Of a DNA stretch of 64,000 bases, positions 46,701-59,162 are shown piece after piece (position 1 is the stretch's first letter; every line of letters starts with the position of its first letter). The stretch lies in the NCBI GenBank assembly GCA_029207755.1, contig JARCOQ010000007.1, positions 39,265,656 to 39,329,655 of the forward strand. The letters run 5' to 3'. Made by a program: the position numbers and the translations under genes. The stretch is from Chamaea fasciata (lineage: Eukaryota; Chordata; Aves; Passeriformes; Sylviidae). The notes below the pieces were generated by a model that saw only the letters and a program-made list of their open reading frames with translations, was not told the origin of the DNA and did no database searches.

Positions 46701-49700
46701 ATACATGAAGCTGTGGTGGCATGAGTTGTAAGGGAAGAAAAATACCCTCCATTCATACTTCTTACGTTGATGGAGTCAGTGTAGGTAAATGCTAGAGTGA
46801 AGTTCAGCATCTGTTACAGATAATAAAGAAGCTACTATTTCATTTCTTTTTACCATTACACCAACTGAAGCCTGTACCTAATTCGTGAGAAATATGCCCA
46901 AATTTCTATCAGGATTTCAATAAGTGAAATTGTAGTACTTATCTCACGGTGCACAAGACACACAATGGCTTCAAGTTTTAGGTTGAATTTTAGTATGGAA
47001 AATTAGAGAATGATAGCAGGATTCAGTATTTCTCTAATTTTTCAGACCCAGTCTGTTTTAGAGCAAGTTTGCAATCCAAAAGCACTCATTTTTACAGTTT
47101 TTATTGCACTTGATTATGTGTTGACCTGACCTTCGAGGTTTTTCTTTTGTCTGGTATAGATTTTTTGGTTTGGTTTTTTCCTTCTTCTTGAATAAAGAAT
47201 TAGAACCAGAAGAGTGTTGAATGCAGATGGGTGTCCCATGATACCACTATTAACTCTCTCAGCATGCTGTTAGTTTGATTAGCAGCAGGTTTTTATCACT
47301 GACAAGATTATTTATCATGAGGGTACTGGTTTCTGGTTCAAATTAACTGAATCTTGTAAAATTATTAGTTTTTTCAAAAGCATTGCAGGTCCTCTGTGTT
47401 GTGCTGTTATTGAACTAAAACTTTTTCATTGCACACCTCTGAACACTTCTCGTAGGCATAACTGGTCCTTAGCAAACACCTGGAGAGTCCTGTGGAGCCG
47501 TGAGCCTCGTGTGTCTTGACAGTGTTGGCATTCCATAATTTGTTTCACTATTTCCAGACTGAATGAGGAAAGCCATAGCAGAGGATTTAAAACACAAGGG
47601 GGAATAACTACTCGATTTCTTCGATTAGGATCCAGAGGACCAACTGCCATGTATGAAGCTGGAAGTGAAAGAGGAGAGCTGAATTCTGATAGATTAACTG
47701 ATCCCCACAGACCACCATCAGATACTGGATCCCTGTCTCCTCCTTGGGAAAGAGAACGCAGGATAATTCTGCCTCCACCAGGTAAAAACTCTGCTTAGCT
47801 ACTGTATCCATGGAAAAGAGGAGTTACTGACTTACAGTCTATATATTTAACTGTTTAGGGTTTAAAAATATTAAATGTTTTCTTGGACCTTCAAGTGCAA
47901 CTGAAGTGTTTATTTTCATAGTAGTTTTCTCCTCTTCTTGAACAGTGTGGCTCACTTGCACTTCTCTGCTATCTTTTAAGTATATATTGGTGTTAGCAAG
48001 GGACAATCAGCTGTTTGGTTTCATCATTTGACTGGGAGTTTGTTTAGTGCATTAAAAGACCTGTCTGGGCTGCATAGTTAATAGGAGATTTAAGAAGTAA
48101 AAAGTTCTAATTTATTTAAATAAAACTAGGTAATGTGTAAAATACTATTTTTCAAAAAAACCCACACTTATATTAATAGTACAGGAGTACCATGGTACGT
48201 TCATCCTGTCTGGCACATGTTTTCCTATTGATACTGTCTCTTCAATGATTAACAGCAGCAAAAATCAGTCTTCACTCTCACTTCTTCAGCTAAACATCTG
48301 TATTGCACATTTCCACACAGAGAAGGCAGAGATAAGAGGATTCTGCTATGTCTCAAGTAAAAACTTGGGGGGATGGACAACCTTCCTTGGATACCCGAAA
48401 TAAAGAAGAAAAAATGTTACAAGTTTAGAAAAAATAAACATTTTGATAACGTACACAGATTAAGGTACCTCAGTTATTACTGCAGCAGGCAATACACATC
48501 TCTGTGAAAGCCTGGTGGCAGAACTCAGGGTCCTCTCAGGATGCAGTTTCTCATCTGGCAGGTCTGGTCTGTTGATGGGATACTGCAGAGAGGTAGTCTG
48601 GTTTCCCTGGCCTTTCCTTCTTGTTCTTAGCCCACCTTTGCCCTTGGATCTCACTGATACAGTTTGTCTTGTAGCTGCATGATGGATTGCTAGATCTGAT
48701 CCCAGCAAGTTGGTGGAAACATATTACAGCGCTATGAAACATAATGGAAAACAGCATTCTTAGCTAAGAATGGCTTAAAATGTATAGTACCTTATTTTGT
48801 CTTCAACCTTCTTTGCTAGGCTGAACCCTTGTTTCAAGGCCCTACTGTTTATAATTTAGGCAATCATAGCTTTCAAAATTCTGCTGTATGTTAAACCAAA
48901 AATCAGTGAACTTTTTCTTTTGCAGCTCTTTAGAAATGTAAACTATTGGATATACTTGGTGGGATTCCTCTGGGTTATTTAAGATTTGTTTGCTCATCCT
49001 GATTAATGGACACTTTGTATATTTACAAGAGTATAAGATACCCAGAGAATCTTTCTGGCCTAAAATTGTGTGGAATGGAAGGAATAAATCTTCACAGACC
49101 TGTTTTTTGTGATTTCTTCAATGTTAGGTGAGCCTTATGCTGATCCAGTTCTTCCTGCTCGAAGACAAGAAAGGTTTTTCCCTAATCCTCCAAATACTGG
49201 AAGACTTTCTGGACCAGCAGAACTACGAACTTACAATGTGCAGTCTTTTGATAAAACAGGTGGGAATTGCTTCCATGACACTCTAAAATGGGGAATCCCA
49301 GTGTAAGCTGGCCATGCACGGTAAGCTGTGGCAAGAGGACAGGTTTTTAGCTACCAGAAACCTGAAGTTCCATTGTGTAAGAAACATTTTAACACCTGCT
49401 GGCCTTGATGCAGCCATTCCCTGTTGGAGCAATAGCCCTCCCTGCTGTCAGGTGGGTGGGATTCCATGAACAGCAGTCACGGAGGTTTTTTTTTTGGTCT
49501 TTCCTCACTGTTCTGTATGTTAATGACTCATAATTGGTTAAGAGTCTGTTTTGGTCCCTCCCATGAGGCTCATCACAGCATTAAAACATCACAAACCCAT
49601 ACTCACATTTCTGTGTCCCATTTGGCAAAGTTAGAAAGGGTTAGACTCCCAAAGAGTGAAACGGAAACAGCCAACCCTTCAAGTGTCCACTGGCTTGGTG

Positions 49701-52700
49701 CACGTAGGTAGAAGGTGCTGAGGGCTCTTCCTTCAAACTGTTGACCACAGTGGCAGCTTTTTGTAGTTCACCATGCAGTTGCCCCCAGTTTAATCACAAC
49801 TTCCACTGATCCACTAGTTTTGAGTTGGCCAATTATGCATATTTTAGTTTCTGATGCTTGGCAACTGCCAGAAGCTCCTAGGCAAAGTTTTGGTCGCTGA
49901 GACCTTATCACTGACAGCTTAAGAGCTTAATAAGTATTAAGCAATTTCCATCTTTATGTAATGCCCTGGTAAGTCACATGTGTCTGATTCGTCAGAGAAG
50001 TGAAGCCATTAAATTCCCAACAGAAACTTCACCACCCAGGACTCAGTTACTGACAGATTTAGTAGGAAGCTACCATCTCCCTTGCACCATTTCTGGCCAG
50101 AGGAGAGAGAATCTTTGCTACTCAGTGTCACCGTGTGAGAACTGCAAATGCTGAATTTAGTTTCAGGTTGAACTTTTGGGTTTCAAAGGGAGTTGTTCTT
50201 TACTGGAAGTCAGTTCTGTCCTTGTGCAGCTACTGACCTTCCCTCTTTCCCAAGCCTTCTGTCAGTTTCACTTCTGCTTTCTCTCACTTCTGCTTTCTAA
50301 TACTTCATGTTCCACTGAGGTCTTTCTTCAAGCACCTGGCTGCTGACTGAAGGAGAGGAGAGGTGCACGGTCTTTGCACATTTTTATGCATCCTTTTTTT
50401 ACCCCTTTGTGCAGTCACTGCCAAGAAACAATTTATTTTTTTAAACGTTGTATTCAGTTCTTGGGCATTTGGGAAGGTGGTGAATGGAAACAGATTTTTG
50501 GATAACTTTGTTGCCAGCATTTCACAGTCATTAACGGTGTAGGAATGTTGCTTTTTAGAGACACATAATTTCACTAGAGTTGTCTGAGTATTTGTAAAAA
50601 ACCTAAAGCCCCCCAAAAAATCTCTTCAATTAAAAAAACCAACCACCAAAACCCAGCCCATCCAGCACATCTGACTTCAGAATATCAAAGCACTGAAATC
50701 ACGGCTCCCACTCATTAGAGTTAACAAGTTACACTTCTTAGGAAGATGATCAAAATGTTATTTGAAGTGAACAAAATAATATGGATTTTCCTAAGCTGGG
50801 GTGGCAAACTATAAAAACTTTTCACTTGTGAAGGTACCTGGAGCAGGAAACTTTTTGTCAGAAAGAAAAGTTAAAGGTTGACAGAGTTTGTGAGGAACTT
50901 CATAAGGACCTAAAATGGAAAGAGTTATGCAACATAAATATCAAGGCATGAATATTCTGTGTGACATATGAGTTGAAAGGTTTTAGATTAAGTAACAATA
51001 TCATTAGCCAGGCAGGGCCTGCTTGAAATGACAAGTAATTTAGAGTTTTTGAAAAGACCTGTCTGTTCATGGAGAAAAAAAGCTTTGTTTGCTTTCAAGG
51101 CGCAGAAGTACAACAGGCACATAAAAATTCTGTCACTAGTTAGAAGTCTTGTTTTGGTTTCTTGTTTTGTTTTTTAGTATAATCATCTGTATTCAAGCTG
51201 AAGTGTAAGAAAGCAATATTTTTCAAATCCCAGGTTTGAGATGTTGTTTGTTTGTTTAAAGAAAGTGTATTTAGTATATATATTTAGTATATTTATATCT
51301 AATCAGATTCTGCTCTCTGACAATTCCCTTTATTAATTTTCTCCAGTTATTATTGAAAATACTTGTTCCCAGCAAAGTTTAAAAGTAAAAACACTGACGT
51401 TTCTATTTATCTCTTTACTTATAAAATAAATAAGGCAGATGAGAGGAGGAAGATCATGATGATGATGATGATGATGATTCTTATTGTTTCTGACTGCTCA
51501 TCCAAAACTGATGTCGTTCTAGAAGTCTCCTTGATATTTGTCAGCCAAGGAGGGAATTGGTTTTTGTCATACTTGAATAGGATTGGTGTCAAGCTCTGTG
51601 CCAAGAGCATATCATAGCACAGCCATTCCCAGCATGGGGCTTACTGAAAAAGTAAACTAGTAGTCAGAGGGGGAAAATGGAACTACTGCTTGCTGTTGGT
51701 TTTGTTGCCAATCTGTCCTCTTTTCAGAAAAAAAAATACTGAAGGTGGTGGAGAGAAAGAGATCAGCACTGAATAACTTTTTAAACTCTTGCATACAGAT
51801 GGACAGACATCTTCAGAACATAGTCCACGAACAGAACCAAGTGGAGATGGGATGAAGGATCATTCTAACCTTAGTGTAAGTAGCTAAAGAGAGGCTGGAT
51901 TTAAAGAAGGTTTAATTTTCTGCAAAAAACCATGGAAACATTTGCCTGTAGTCCATTGGTCACATTATATTGCACTCTTCAGTGCAAATTACAAAACTAT
52001 GTGGTTATTTTATCACAACACATTGTCTTGTGAATTACTTTGATGTATTACTTACTAATATAGTCCCTGTTGAAAATTAATTATATTCTGAAAGATCAAA
52101 CTATGTACACATAGATAGCCTTGCTCAAGATTATGCTGCAGCTCAGGCAGAGCTGAAACTAGCTCTTAGCTATGGTCACACCTACATGAAAGTGGGCCTG
52201 ATGGGACTGGAGATGTTCCCTTTCCCTCCACTAACTTCCCTGGTTTCCTTGCATTGCAGAACTCGCTCCCCGATCAGTCGCTGGTACCTGAAAGTGAAGC
52301 TGTCAGTTCAGGGTTTGCACCCCCACCTTTCCCTCCAGTCAGACCTCCACTGCTGCCTATGGATCCTAGAGCACCACCAGTACCTTTCATGAGACGAGGA
52401 CCTCCTTTTCCTCCCCCTCCTCCTGCTGGCATGTATGGGCCACGGGAATGCTTTCCAGCAAGAGACCTTGGGCCCCCACGTCCTCCGCTGCCAAGTACGT
52501 GGCTTTAGCCAGCATTTGTTTTGTGGTGGTGAATGTGAGTGCTTTATGCAGGTAGTGAGTTACCACAGGGGGTAGCCGGGTACATGTTTGCACACACTGC
52601 TGCTTAATTCAGCTAACAGGGAGCATCTTTTCTGATTAAGGTTCATTGTGTTGTGCACTTCCTTTTTCACAACAGCTCATCTTGATCTTTCTACAAATAC

Positions 52701-53461
52701 TAGCTTTGGCCAGAAAATACACCTACATGTACTGTTCAGCATTTAAAGGATTCATTCTGGGGGGTAGCAGAGAAAATAGGTGGTTACCTTAATCCTTTTC
52801 TTTCTATGAAATTGCATCTTACATAAATCTTTAAAGTTTCATCCTCTGGCTCTGAGGTGTGCTGGTGCCCTGCAAAGGGGCAGTCCCAAAACAACTGTTT
52901 TCCCTTGGAGTTTGCATGATTGGAGCAATGTGTAAGTATCAGACTGCAGGACTTCTTTCTGATCCTTGCTGTTCTCTGAGTATGTGTGAAGAACTAAGCT
53001 ATTTATCTGCCAAAATATCTGTAAGGTGTGGCACATAAGGGTTGCTGTGTCAGACTGAAGAGGATGTTGGCAGCAGCAGCCCAGGAGCTGGCAGTGGCTG
53101 GCTGCTGCTTTGAGACTGTTGCAGGTAACTACTGAGAAAAGTGATAGTTTTGCCCTCCTCTTTCCTGGCATCTACACATGATGATCTTTGGATCCTGACA
53201 TGTGACATCTAGTTAGATAGGCCTAGCTGAGCAGTAAGCCAGCAAGAGGAGCCAGGTGTACATGTTTACTGTTGTGGTTGATATTAACTGGATTACTCTG
53301 ATTCTCTCACAGTAAGAAATACATTTCCAATGCGACCTTATCCTCACTATCCACCTCAACGACCTGGATTTTTGCCTCCAGCACCTCCTCCTGAAAACAG
53401 AGTTGAACCATCTCAGTCAAATCCGCCAGCTCTAGAACCAGAACCACAGCAGGAGACTTGA
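28526..53461 (+). CDS. MIA2: MIA2, downstream unit (cTAGE5 form), complete, 24 coding exons
   Basis: ER-membrane receptor at ER exit sites; cTAGE5 partners TANGO1, binds Sec23 through its proline-rich tail and recruits Sec12. Exons: 28526-28642, 29645-29776, 32271-32292, 32404-32492, 32883-32954, 33630-33740, 34054-34125, 34545-34649, 37122-37244, 37812-37935, 38783-38829, 39033-39123, 40322-40460, 42098-42199, 43509-43569, 43893-43928, 44854-44921, 45620-45702, 46054-46185, 47629-47781, 49128-49259, 51799-51875, 52260-52494 and 53313-53461. All have AG/GT borders and matching phases; total 2472 nt, 823 residues (human form about 804). Layout: new N-terminus 1-39, membrane segment about 61-78, coiled coils about 84-510, proline-rich domain about 530-823, C-terminus EPEPQQET as in human. 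The start at 28526 is chosen for length and context. Confidence 0.95.
29063..29384 (+). mobile_element. CR1-type LINE, 3' end fragment
   Basis: The sequence follows the avian CR1 3' end closely. In order: ATGGCCTTTAAACTGGA, AGGATACATTTAAGTTAGAT, a GAAGCACTGGAGAAAGTTGT segment, AAGCTGTGGGTGCCCCATGT, TGGAAGTGTTCGAGGGCAGG, CTGGATGGGACTTTGG, TTGAAACTAGTTGATCTTTT and AACCCAAATCACTCTGTGAT. It is 5'-truncated, sense to MIA2, and lies in the intron between the alternative first exon and the membrane exon. It has no intact open frame. Confidence 0.9.
29645..29776 (+). CDS. MIA2: MIA2 shared transmembrane exon
   Basis: 44 codons: [20 protein letters not shown] then [20 protein letters not shown] and SYQS. 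About 18 hydrophobic residues form the membrane anchor, and the basic end faces the cytosol. Both the long and the short form would use it. Its donor GTAAG is followed at once by an LTR insertion. Confidence 0.95.
29782..30362 (+). mobile_element. Solo LTR of an avian endogenous retrovirus
   Basis: It begins TGTTGTGGTTTAACCCCAGC and ends ...AAAACCAGCACA, about 580 bp with TG...CA ends. In between it shares phrases (AACTAAACACCAC near the start, TTTAATAAGG, CTTCTTGTG, AATGAACTCTATTCC near the end) with an LTR that I know to be abundant in neoavian birds, probably ERVL-like. The family name should be checked. Flanking 5-mers GTAAG (29777-29781) and GAAAG (30363-30367) look like a target-site duplication with one change. 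No retroviral genes are present. The left flank is the splice donor of the MIA2 membrane exon. Confidence 0.82.
32271..32292 (+). CDS. MIA2: MIA2 22-nt micro-exon
   Basis: GTTAGAAGTCGACTTTATGT plus AG encodes VRSRLYVG across its borders, the same residues as in human ([12 protein letters not shown]). The acceptor has a strong T-rich tract (TTTTTTTTTCAG) and the donor is GTAAGC. Only 111 bp separate it from the next exon at 32404. Confidence 0.93.
32404..45702 (+). CDS. MIA2: MIA2 coiled-coil exons
   Basis: Fifteen exons (32404-32492 through 45620-45702) encode about 440 residues rich in Glu, Lys, Leu and Gln with heptad-like spacing. Recognisable stretches include [16 protein letters not shown] (40322-40460), LSKVDEKI (42098-42199), [13 protein letters not shown] (43509-43569), [10 protein letters not shown] (43893-43928) and [10 protein letters not shown] (45620-45702), all near identical to human. 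In the family this cytosolic region dimerises with TANGO1 and contacts Sec12. Confidence 0.93.
38187..38223. repeat. Perfect 12-bp inverted repeat
   Basis: Arms TGCAGAATGACA (38187-38198) and TGTCATTCTGCA (38212-38223) around a 13-nt spacer GTAATGTCATTAA. The spacer itself repeats the TGTCATT core. It lies in a MIA2 intron. It could form a hairpin in the transcript, or be the remains of a small palindromic element. Confidence 0.8.
41095..41139. repeat. (GT)n microsatellite
   Basis: About 22 GT units with one CT interruption near 41121, in a MIA2 intron. Confidence 0.95.
45177..45222. repeat. G13 run followed by (GTTT)n
   Basis: Thirteen G (45177-45189), a short spacer TATGGTTG, then six GTTT units to 45222. 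It lies in the MIA2 intron before the exon at 45620. Confidence 0.9.
46054..53461 (+). CDS. MIA2: MIA2 proline-rich domain exons
   Basis: Six exons (46054-46185, 47629-47781, 49128-49259, 51799-51875, 52260-52494, 53313-53461) encode the C-terminal Pro/Gly/Arg-rich region. Landmarks are [62 protein letters not shown] and a terminal [11 protein letters not shown]-type motifs here bind Sec23 in the family. The stop TGA is at 53459-53461. Confidence 0.94.
51456..51477. repeat. (ATG)n microsatellite
   Basis: Seven ATG units in a MIA2 intron. They read as a Met run in one frame and an Ile run on the other strand, which explains two spurious open frames there. Confidence 0.95.
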
Positions 53462-53859
53462 CAGTCATTTGGGGAATGTCCTGAATCAGTTTTGTGCTCT
53501 CCTACTGGCATTTTTCCTTATGTTAAGTAACCATTGTTACTTAGGTCTATATAAACTACTTCGCTCAAATTGAAGCTTAATAGGGAAAATTCTCAGGATA
53601 GTGTTTTGTAAATAAAGAATTAAATACCTATGATTATTGTGAATAAGTGATTTCCACTGTACAATAGTCATTTTAAATTAAGTATTTCTAACTTGAGTAG
53701 TCTCTTCAGAGGTGTATAAAATTAAATCATGTGAACCTTATTGTAAAAGTCCAGCTGCTTTATGCTGGTTGAGCTGTACAGAGTGTCTCTCTGCATGCCA
53801 AAAGTGATGCTTGCTGCTTTATGAATAGGATGTGAAAACAAATGGAAACAGTTAATAAA
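53462..53859 (+). other. MIA2: MIA2 3'UTR
   Basis: AATAAA at 53611-53616 is 150 nt after the stop, and a second AATAAA is at 53854-53859. Both are followed by AT- and T-rich sequence. A short 3'UTR is likely. Confidence 0.65.
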
Positions 53860-56800
53860 AATCTACAGAAAATGAAAGCAATGTCACTGGTAACATGGTC
53901 TAATAGGTGGAGATGAATAACCATGATTCTCCACTTGTGTCCCCTCTGTTAATGGCCTCGTAGGTGATCTTTCATCTCTCAAGCTCTACAATGTGGCAGT
54001 TCTCCCGCCACAACACTGAGGGGGAAGAGGCAACAGAAAAGCTGAGCAACTCAACCATCACTCTTCAAAAGCTGGAGTGGAGTAGTGTTCACTGAAGAGA
54101 TGTACAGGGGCTTTTTATGACTTGGGAGGAAGGAGTCATAGCTAGGACATGCTCCAGCACAGCCCAGCCCTTGCCTTTGAAGACGTATGTCTGCAGCAAA
54201 CCAATAGGAGGGGTGTGTTTTTACTGTCTCAACATGAATTCAGTTTATTAGGCTTCAGATTTTAACACCAGCATTAGGAAAATGCTAGGCAGGACAAAAG
54301 CAGAATTAAAAAGTACAAGAAGGAAGTGGCAAACTGCAGCATCAATAAGTTTGTATCTATAAAAGGAGTTGGTGCGGTTCCTCGTTCACATCTTCAGGTT
54401 CCTGTATGGTGCTTCCCTGGCAGGAGTGGCTGCCCCAGCACAGTGCACCCATGGCAGGGTTGGCCAGTGCCAGGCTGGATGTGGACAGAGCCAAGCTCTG
54501 CTTTTAGCTGACTGTACAATCTAAAGACTTCTGCTAGGAGCTGATGGCTGTTCTGACAGTTTAGCTTCAACTTGAAAACCATATAAGAACTCAGTACAGT
54601 CATTTGGTAAGGGACCCTCAAGAAGCAAACTGGTTTCAGCAAGCCCCAGCTCAGCAGCAGTTCAAGCACCAGGCTCCATTCTCTGCTTGCATGTGCACAT
54701 AACGCACAGTTTCAGGCTTTAATGTAAATGCAGCCACCACACCCCATAATTAGAAGTTACCAAAAATATATCTCAGCCCACTTTTTTTTGTAATTGCTTA
54801 GGTTGAGTCTGCCAAGGGAGCATTTTCTCTTGTAGCTCAGTACTCCTGCTCCTACCATTATTCCCACATTGGCTTCTTTCAGTTACAGAATTCTTCCATG
54901 GCTCACTCTCGCAATTTCTTTATCCCTTCTCCATTTAGTTTAGCCCTCAAAGCATTTAGATAAGCCTTTGTACTCCAGTGATTCCATGACAGATTCTGAC
55001 AACAGACTTTTTAAAGCATCATCCATATTAAATTAACCATGTAGTTTAATGGCTATTTCATCAGTTTTAGCCAATTAGTTGATGGCTGTGATTTTGCCTG
55101 AGAGACTTCACAAGGATTCTCAAAGGATCTACTGGGTTTTACCCTTATCCTTGTCACCAGCCCTAGGATCAACGAGAACTGCCAAATACAGCCTTGCCCC
55201 TGCACAGAGCACCACGGTATAGCACAGAAATCCTGGGCTGGTAACACCGCCATAAACCTTTTTCATTCCTTGCCCAACTCACCTGGGAGGCTGCAAAAAT
55301 TGTTTATGAATATATCTATATTGTCTGAGCAAACACAGTATTTTCTCCATGTGGGTTAAATACTTGTTCTAAGTAAGTTAACTCTGAAAAATTCTTCCTC
55401 CACCAAAACAGTCTATGCTGAATGCTGCAAGCAAAAGAAAAGATAGCTGGACTAAAAAAATGCAGGAAAAGCATGGACTGGATCATCCTGCAGAGAGAAT
55501 GGCATCATTTGAGACCTTTTGCCCCTTTCCCAGTGGCAGTCAGGAATTTTATTTGCAAATTTGGAAACAAGCTCAGGTTTATGCAGTAGGAAGCAGGTAG
55601 ATGGTAACCTGTCAAATGTAGAAAGGTCACACAAAAGTGTATGTGGGGAAATCCCTGTCCACCCACTCCCAAAAGAATAAGCAACCTAGTTTTGAGAGAT
55701 GAAGGCTTGTGTTCCAAGCTCCTGCAGCTGAACCTAGAATGGTTGACTAACTTGACATTGCCATCTCTTCAGGAAATACAAAGAAACAACAAAAGTAAAA
55801 TTCCTTTTGGGATTATGCAAGTAATTTCACAGTAGTTTGGAAAGTCCCACTCCAAATGCAAGAGAATATTAAGATCATTTTATTTCCTAACAATTACAGA
55901 TCACTTCAGCTTGAATCCCTTCATCCTGGTATCACTAATAAAGATTTCTGCTGAAAATACAGGCAGAGAACAAACCCCACTTCTATCTGTTCCTAAGACA
56001 GGAGAAGAATCGGGTGCATTTCTCCAGTACTGCTTAAGGTATGGCTTTCACCACACACTCCTGCTTTACTGGACGCCCTAGAATTTCCAAGATAGAAAGA
56101 TTCTAGCCATCTATTTTAATATTCCCTGAACACAAGCCACACCCAGTGAAGTAGACTGCAGGCTGTATTGAAAAGGATCAGACCTGGAGCACTCTAACAA
56201 TGGACAGCCACTGCTAAGAGCCAGCGCCTGCTGCAACTGCAGCGAGTGAAAGGGCTGCACATCTCTCCACTGTAGTCAAGTGGGCTACTTCCCCTGCTCC
56301 TCATCTTATCTTTCAAGAGTAAGTTAATTAAAACAGTTAATTAAAAGTAGATAATACGTTAGACCAAACAGATTAAAAACACATTTATACAACAGAAAGG
56401 CAAACAGGTTACTTCCCAACTCTGTAAAGTAAGGCTGTTACCCATAAAATGCAGTAGTTTGCAGAGAGAAAATCACCATTCTGTGACTGTTTAAACCAGA
56501 GGACACAGAATTTGCTTTGTTTCTGACTTTTTCTGGGTGACTTCCTGAAATCTTGCACCCTTCACAACTAAACTTCAGGTTCAGATGCTGCTGAGCAATC
56601 ACCATCAGATTTATCTGCTACATAAACCTCCCTCCTGAGGCCAAGCCCTAAAAGGCACTGAGACAAGTCTCAATATTTCATTTTACTGGAAAGCGAAAAG
56701 CTGTAACTGTATTTACCTTACTACCTACAGCACCTCTTCAGCATGTTGGCAAATGATCTTGCTTACCAAATCTGGAAGATCTAGGAAAGTGCTTGAACGA

Positions 56801-57462
56801 GCAGTACAATTTTCACACTTGGCAGCAGTTTGGGCTATGGTAACATGGCAGTTGAGAAGCCCGAATCAAGTCTGTGCTTGGCACGCACACACTGACCAGC
56901 CACTCTGCCAAGCCTCACAGCACAGTCAGCCACTGCAGGGCACAGCAGCTCTTCAACAGCTGACCAGACATCTGCAGCTTTCATTCCGAAGGCACAGCTG
57001 TGTACTCTGAGCACGGATAAAACTTCAAACCGAAGCGTTGCAGGTATTCATAATCTATTTAATAGTGGGACACCAAAGAAGTACTACACATTTTTCTTGA
57101 GCACATTAGATTTTGATTTAAGCGATTGCAATTGATGCAGTAATTTCTCAAAAATAGTCTTCTATAATGCTACAATCCACAGTTTACTGTATCAGTCTAA
57201 TAGGTCATATAATGATATACTGTTTGTGCTAACTGGTCTGATCTTTAGCAAAGCATCCTTCCCATTCCTCCACCACCCCAAAAATGTTGACAAAATTCAG
57301 CCAAATTAAAAAAAATCGTGACTTATTTTAGATTTTCTGCTGACCTAAACACAATGGGAGCTACTAGTTATACACATCTTATGAACGATGTTGCATTTTA
57401 ATTCTAAAAATCTTCATGCTAATAACAATAAAGTATTTTATACAGCAATCAATTTTTAATGC
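53860..57462. other. MIA2-FBXO33 convergent intergenic region
   Basis: About 3.6 kb of moderately AT-rich sequence between the ends of two converging genes. I see no gene and no clear transposon. A minus-strand AATAAA (TTTATT on plus) at 55878-55883 could serve a longer FBXO33 3'UTR. Confidence 0.5.
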
Positions 57463-57468
57463 TTTATT
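57463..57468 (-). terminator. FBXO33: Candidate FBXO33 poly(A) signal
   Basis: AATAAA on the minus strand (TTTATT on plus), about 1.7 kb past the FBXO33 stop. Other hexamers lie further on, so this is one of several possible sites. Confidence 0.45.
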
Positions 57469-59162
57469 CGTTGATTAAAAGAATATAACATTTAACATAA
57501 ACCATACAACATCAGTCATCAAGTCAAACATTCAGCTGGTTTCCTTACATTTTCTGTCAGGAGTTTTTTTTTAATCTGATCACATTTGTAAGATAAAATC
57601 TCACCACATCTGGCATATACACACACTGTGCCAGTGGATTCACTCTACTGATGTACATATAAAATCCGCATGGTATGTGCTCACTGGAGACAAAACAGCG
57701 CACACCTGTCAAAAGGTCATTTTAATATAAGATGGTAAAACCATTTGTAAAACACATATAAACTTTTTCCATAAATAGAATCATATCTGGACATCTGTTG
57801 CATAAATTGTGTTTTCCAAAGCTTACAATATAGCAGCCAGGTCTCAGCACTGCTGGGCACCCACGTTGGCCACTTACTTTATTATTGCAGACTGTCCTTT
57901 AAACATTAAATGCACAACATTCGTACCACTTAAAACTGGGGTCAGGTGGAAGTCTCACAGAGACCACGTCTGTACCGCGGTTGCCCTGAAACAGTTACAT
58001 CGGCTTCTAAAGCCTCTCAGATATAACAAGATTTTAAAACATACTTCATGGAATGTTCTTCATGCATCATAGCAGCTCATACCTGTGATAGAACAAGCTT
58101 TGTATTTGTTTCCTTTCCTTCCTTTACATTCACTATTCACAGTGAAACAGGTGCATGTTTGTTAAGAGTTCTGAGGTTGCTGACTGAGCCACAGCACAGC
58201 TGTGTACCACAGGTCGAAATTCGACCTTATATATTACAATCTAGCAGTATCTGGCTGGCCAAAAGTTGGCCTACCCCTGCCAGCATGTGGGCACTTCTTC
58301 GTTTTTAATCTATTCTTTGGCAGCTGACACAGGCGCTGACAGAGAAAATCCAGTGACTTGGTTCTTAGGGATTTCACGACTAATGTTTGTTTGCAGGTGT
58401 AGACCTTTGTACTGAAATCTTCACTGTTATGCGTTTACCTCACCGGAGTGCACATTTCTTGCTTTCTCCTTTTAAACTTTGGCCCAAAGCTAACTTTTAA
58501 GGAAGATGACAGAACATGAGAACAAACAAGGAAGAGTCTGCAAAGAATCCAAAAGACTACAGCTTTATGGAGTGAATCTGTAAGTGCAGGAACCTGAACG
58601 CTAGTGTTTCACACCGCCGCTTAGCAGCTAAGGAAAGCCGAGAATGGAGTTAAGCCATGCTGCAGAATCCGCACGTGAAATCAAGCAAGGTAAGAGTCTT
58701 AGAGTGAATAGCCCTGGATAGGCTTCTCGTCCCTTAAGCCTCTTAAGTAGCATGCTACTGGATTAAGCATACAATGACAGCATAGAAATCCACTGGGCTA
58801 TGGATATGGGTATTAAAAACAGTTGGCTCCCAAGCACAGGACTCCAATATAATAGCAAAATAATTCAAAATGCAGTTACTCAATTAAAGTAAAGTTAGCC
58901 GGCAACCTCAGACAGCCTTTGGCTGTATCTTTGCAAGGTTTGGTAGACGAGTCCATTAACCGTGAAAACCCTAAACACTGCCACTTTCAGCTTCTAAACC
59001 AATACCCGACTACGTTCTTTGATCAAGAAGTAGAATACACATATATAATTCTATATAGCTAATACTGATTAAACACAGCACAAAAGGAGTTAATTCACAC
59101 TACCGAAAAAACATAATAGGACCCTACTTGCATATGTAACCACAGGAATTGTAAATAAGGGG
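57469..59162 (-). other. FBXO33: FBXO33 3'UTR (inferred)
   Basis: This lies between the stop at 59165-59163 and the candidate poly(A) signal. Plus-strand open frames at 57809-58308 in this stretch look non-coding. The extent depends on which poly(A) site is used. Confidence 0.5.

Larger units (their letters stand above)
30363..53312 (+). other. MIA2: MIA2 introns of the downstream unit
   Basis: Long introns are 29777-32270, 32955-33629, 34650-37121, 37936-38782, 39124-40321, 40461-42097, 42200-43508, 43929-44853, 44922-45619, 46186-47628, 47782-49127, 49260-51798 and 52495-53312. They are AT-rich and mostly unique. Besides the LTR I see simple repeats (separate entries), a T run at about 38999-39017 in front of the exon at 39033, and a 12-bp inverted repeat at 38187-38223. 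No further exon or RNA gene could be supported. Confidence 0.6.
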